From: Aselliscus stoliczkanus
Lineage: Eukaryota; Chordata; Mammalia; Chiroptera; Hipposideridae
Direction of reading: 5' to 3'
DNA: 64,000 nucleotides
Assembly: GCA_033961575.1 (NCBI GenBank)
Contig: CM066731.1
Coordinates: forward strand, 136,331,001 to 136,395,000
A program made the position numbers and the translations under genes. Numbering within the stretch: the first letter of the stretch is position 1; each line of letters begins with the position of its first letter. The notes beneath the pieces were generated by a model. That model worked only from the letters and a program-made list of their open reading frames with translations. It did no database searches and was not told the DNA's origin. Positions 60,088-64,000 of the stretch are shown piece after piece.

Positions 60088-60689
60088 GTATAAGACTTAG
60101 ATGTTGATTTGAAATGTTTGGTAATTTTTTGTTTCCCTTTACCGCAGTGCTTGTGCTATCAAAATGAACACGTGGCAGAACTTGAGGGACTAATGCCAAA
60201 CATATGGTGTCCACAACCAGTCAGCATAACCTTTGGAATGCTAATTGTAAAGAAGAGCCAAATGAAAATGCTTAATAGCACACATATGGCCAGTTGAGGG
60301 TTTCCTAACACTGACTTCTCTAAGGGCTGTAAATATCTTTGTCATGTAGAACAGACAAATTTTATTCTTTCAGAAAACACTAGTACTCTGTTTAAACACA
60401 CTTTTAAAAATTTTATGCAGTTTTTAAAATATGAAAGTAAAATGTAATTTTCACATATTTAGTAAACTTATAATGTGCCTTTCCCAAAACTGTAGGTACT
60501 CCAAAAGTACCTGCTAATTATCCTGTTCATTTTTAGCCTGAGGCTGACAGAATTAAGCATGCAATATTTTTCCTTGAACTAATAAATACATAATAATTCC
60601 ATGAAAAGAGCTGCTGCAGCAACATAAATGTAATATCTAGCTAACGCTGCATTTATTTTAAATGCTAATCATGTAATCAAAACTTTTCA

Positions 60690-60870
60690 GCTCAAAAGAT
60701 AGTAGAGATCACCTAGTTTAAATGCTCCATTTGATACATGAGGAAATTGTGATACACAGAAGTTATACGACTTGCCAGTGCTCACAGCTTGGACATGGCT
60801 GAGCCCAAACTGAATCTGTGATTTCATTACCAAATCCCAGTGTTCTTTTCATTACATTCTTCTGTCCTAC
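60690..60870 (-). mobile_element. MIR (mammalian-wide SINE)
   Basis: Antisense MIR text: 'tttgatacatgaggaaattgtgatacacagaagttatacgacttgccagtgctcacagctt' followed by 'ctgagcccaaactgaatctgtgatt'. Diverged and inert. Confidence 0.75.
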
Positions 60871-61424
60871 AAAATATATTATTCTAAAAAAAGAATTTGA
60901 ATGGCTCCTTAAGACTTAGTCAAAGTGATCATTTGCTGAGGAACAAAACAAATATAATTTTGGCCTTCTGCTCAAAGGTCTTTTGGGTGTCTGTTTCTAG
61001 TGTCTTCTTTCTATAGACTTTATCTTACCCCTCTACATGAAGCTGGTCCTTCCAGGAACTATATGCTATCTTAATATATACAAACCATCTATTGAGCCAG
61101 CACCAGTCTCAGAATTTCCTCTCCTACCTGCTCTCTCAAATTATTGTTTGTAATCTCATCATAAACCTGGAGCCTAAGTGAATTAATATTGGCTCCAGAG
61201 TATATGACCAAACTTAAAAAGTACAATTTGTTACTCTGTAATTTGCCTCATTTATGTGGTAAATTCATAAAAGTCCATCCACACCATGTTTATTTAGAAA
61301 TTTCTAATTGTATCATCTAGATACATATTTCTAAAATACTTTGCATAGAACATAGTAAGATTTTAAAATTTTAATTGTTTTGTTATACGTTTTGCTAAGA
61401 ATACATACATTTCCCTTATAATAG

Positions 61425-61935
61425 ATATCTATTGCTACATAACAAGTTATCCCAAAACTTAACGTTTTCAGTGACTATTTGAAATAGAGCAATGACTATT
61501 TATTGCTTATGATAATGGAAATTAGCCACAGCTCAGTGACTACGGTTCTTCTGTGCTCCAGATAGAATTGGTGGAGGGGAAATTGACTGAGCTGAAAGTT
61601 TGAAGATGGCCTCATTCATATGTCTAGTGCCCCTGCTGGAGTGGTGGAAATGGCTGGGGCCTGGCAGCATGGCTGGTCCTTTGTATTACAGTGTTGTCAG
61701 GCTCATTCATAAATCTGCCCTCAGTTCTCAGTTCTCCTCCATATGTATAGCCTGGGCTTTTTTCATGGTAGCTGACTTCCCTGTGAGTGAAAGCAGGAGG
61801 TGACAAGTGTACTAAGCACTAGGCCTAGGACTGATGAAGGGTTACTTGCACTGCTTTGTTAATCAAAGCAAATCATAAAGCCACAGAGATTCAAGGATGG
61901 GTTACAGATTCAAGGATGGACTATGTTTGCAGACA
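61425..61935. repeat. Old mammalian interspersed repeat, family not assigned
   Basis: The stretch opens with 'tctattgctacataacaagttatcccaaaactt', followed by 'ttattgcttatgat', 'ttcttctgtgctcca', 'gatggcctcattcatatgtct', 'cagttctcctccatatg' and 'gcctgggcttttttcatggta'. This order of blocks is common in placental genomes, but I cannot give the family name with confidence. The 67-codon plus frame here is a chance ORF. Confidence 0.5.
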
Positions 61936-62261
61936 ATCACTTGTGTGAATTAAAGTTTCCTTTTTATGTAAAATTGTTAAGAGTGAGAATGTGGTTCTAT
62001 CTTGAACTACCAATCCTCTTTCACTACAACATTGGTAAGACACTGAACCAAAAGTAACAAAGATATTAATGGTTGTTTTGTTCTATCTAAGTCTTCTTTT
62101 TCATCATATGACTAGGTGTCACCTTCAGCTCTACTTCTGTGTTTCATGTTGGCTCACACAGGTACTTGTGGAATCCTTAAATTCAGGCTCACATATTGAC
62201 TGTCTTGATAGGCTAAATTGCTCAAAATTAAGTGTTTAGTACACAAAACATATTTTCTTTT

Positions 62262-63079
62262 TTAAAAAAGACTTTTTAGAGTAGTTTTAGGTTCACAGAA
62301 AAATCGAGAGGAAGATACTGGAAGATACTCCCTGTTCCCACCCATGCATAGCCTCCCTCATTATCAGCATTCCCCACCAGAGTGGTGCATTTGTCATAAC
62401 TGATAAACTTGCACTGAAACATCATCATCACCCAAAGTCTGTTTTTTACCTTAGGGTTCACTCTTGGTGTTGTACATTCCATAGGTTTGGACAAATGTAT
62501 AATAACATGTTCCCATCATTATAGTATTATACAGACTATTTTCACTGCTTTAAGATCTTCTATGTTCCACCTATTTATCCCTCCTCCCCCTCACCCCCTC
62601 TCGTTGTTTTAATTTGCTTTTCCCTGATGACATCCGATATAGAACATCTTTGCATATGCCTATTTGCCATTTGTATATCGTCTTTGGTGAGGAATATGAT
62701 AAGGTATTTGGCCCACTTTTTAATCGAATTGTTTACCTTCTTATTGTTGAGATTTAAGAGTTTGTTTTTGTATATTCTGAATAACAATCTTTTATCAGGT
62801 TTGTCTTTTGCAAATACGCTTCCCAGTCTGTGACTTGGCTTCTCATTCTCTTGACATTGTTATTTTGTAGGGAGGGTTTTCCGTTTTAATGAAGCCAAGC
62901 TTACCAGTTCTTTCTTTTATAGGTACCACCTTTGGGGTTGTACCTAAAGAGTCATTACCATATACCAGGTCATTTAGATTTTCTCCTGTCTTATCTTCTA
63001 GAAATCTTTATAATTTTGTGTTTTACATGTAGGTCTGTGACCCATTTTGAGTTAATTTTTGTAACACCTGTGTCTAGAT

Positions 63080-63114
<35 letters not shown>

Positions 63115-64000
63115 CATATGGATGTCCAACTGTTGCAGTAACATCTGTTGAAAAGATTTTGCTTCATTGTATTGCCTTTGTTCATTTGTCAAAGATTAGT
63201 TTACTGTATTTGTGGAGGTCTATTTCTATGCTGTACATTCTATTTTGCTGATCTATTTGTATATTCTTTCACCAATACCACACTGTCTTGATTACTGTAG
63301 CTTCACAGTAAGTCTTGAAGTTGGGTAGTGTCCGTTCTCCAACTTCCCCCTTCTTCAATATTGTATTGGCTATTCTATGTCTTTTGCCTCTCCACATAGA
63401 CTTTAGAATGAGTGTGTCAATATCTACAAAATAACTTGCTGGGAGTTTAATAAATTGCATTGAATCTTTAGATCAGGTTGTGAACAACTGACATCTTGAC
63501 AATATTGAGTCTTCCTATCCATTAACATGGAACATCTCTCCATTTATTTAGTTATTCTTCATTCTGTTTATTATATGTTTGTACTTTTCTTCATATTTTG
63601 TTGTAAATATTTTGTTAGGTTTATACCTAAGTATTTCATTTTGGGGGACTGGGTATTAATGTAAATGGTATTATGTTTTTAATTTCAAATTATGTTTTTA
63701 ATTATAAATTATGTTTTTAATTACAAATTCATCATTTGTATCTAAGAAAGCAATTAACTTTTGCATTTTAACCTTGTATCCTGCAATCTTGCTATAGCTG
63801 TTTTTTAGTTTCAGGAGTTTTTTGTTAATTTTTCTCAGATTTTCTACACAGATACTTGTGTCATCTGTGAACAAAGACAGTTTTATGTCTTCCTTCCTAA
63901 TCTGTATACATTTTGCTTTCTTTTCTTGCCATATTGCATTAGCAAGGATTTCCAATTGTAGCTGATGTTGTTGGGTAAGCTAGTTTCTCACCATTAAATA
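62262..64000 (-). mobile_element. Old L1M, continues past the window end
   Basis: The 3' UTR text (62262 to about 62600: 'gtagttttaggttcacagaaaaat', 'gtggtgcatttgtcataactgat', 'ttagggttcactcttggtgttgtaca') is followed by broken ORF2. Frame 62787-62575 has ANRHMQRCS. Frame 63460-63269 has FIKLPASYF and [11 protein letters not shown]. Frame 63955-63698 covers the reverse transcriptase site, where the YADD motif has decayed to FTDD. A (TTTA)n expansion lies inside at 63078-63114. Confidence 0.88.
63078..63114. repeat. (TTTA)n microsatellite
   Basis: Nine consecutive TTTA units inside old L1M ORF2. Confidence 0.95.

Larger units (their letters stand above)
58531..62261. other. Unique-looking DNA with scattered old repeats, no gene seen
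   Basis: No exon or long frame is recognisable. Contents I can name are the U6-like fragment (60058-60087), a MIR (60690-60870) and an unassigned old repeat (61425-61935). Confidence 0.5.

Overview
The window looks like gene-poor nuclear DNA from a placental mammal. It is AT-rich, contains no host exon, rRNA or tRNA gene that I can recognise, and is largely built from retroelements. Mammalian-wide MIR elements, several ages of LINE-1 (L1), tRNA-derived SINEs ending in poly(A), hAT-type DNA transposon relics and a class II (betaretrovirus-like) endogenous retrovirus are all present. The L1 3' UTR type and the multi-module tRNA SINEs suggest a laurasiatherian, possibly a bat. That assignment is inference and cannot be settled from sequence alone. 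No bacterial-type operon, CRISPR array or defence system is present.

Layout. 1-2661: 5'-truncated L1-A on +, flanked by a 14-bp target-site duplication (TSD). 2662-14720: old unique-looking DNA with an L1M tail, microsatellites, one SINE and a MIR. 14720-31690: an ancient minus-strand L1M hosting a deep nest. L1-B (15141-27282, minus, joined to a SINE) carries a probable solo LTR and a 7.8-kb full-length L1-C (17334-25115). The same ancient L1M also carries a twin-primed L1-D (27831-30256) and a SINE dimer. 30982-32281: two copies of an unidentified repeat. 33859-43300: a composite SINE and a plus-strand L1M split by a SINE, a hAT relic and a 6.3-kb defective provirus (36359-42639, minus). 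44170-45190: another L1M tail. 48636-58530: internally deleted L1-E (minus), split by a composite SINE-headed retroposon (49094-49552) and by L1-F (51528-57030). 58531-62260: old DNA with a U6-like fragment and a MIR. 62262-64000: an L1M running off the end.

How they work together. Only L1-type elements encode the machinery seen here: ORF1 chaperone and ORF2 endonuclease/reverse transcriptase. The SINEs, the composite retroposon and the U6-like fragment have A-tails and/or TSDs, or a source, consistent with L1-driven retroposition in trans. Several insertions look like template-switch products (L1 joined to a SINE, SINE joined to a SINE). Every ORF longer than about 150 codons is L1-derived, provirus-derived or a chance ORF. 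L1-C is closest to intact, but ORF1 has a one-base deletion and ORF2 has a one-base insertion and a nonsense codon. I label the two short SINE types SINE-A (about 100 bp, one tRNA-like module) and SINE-B (about 140 bp); these labels are mine, not database names.
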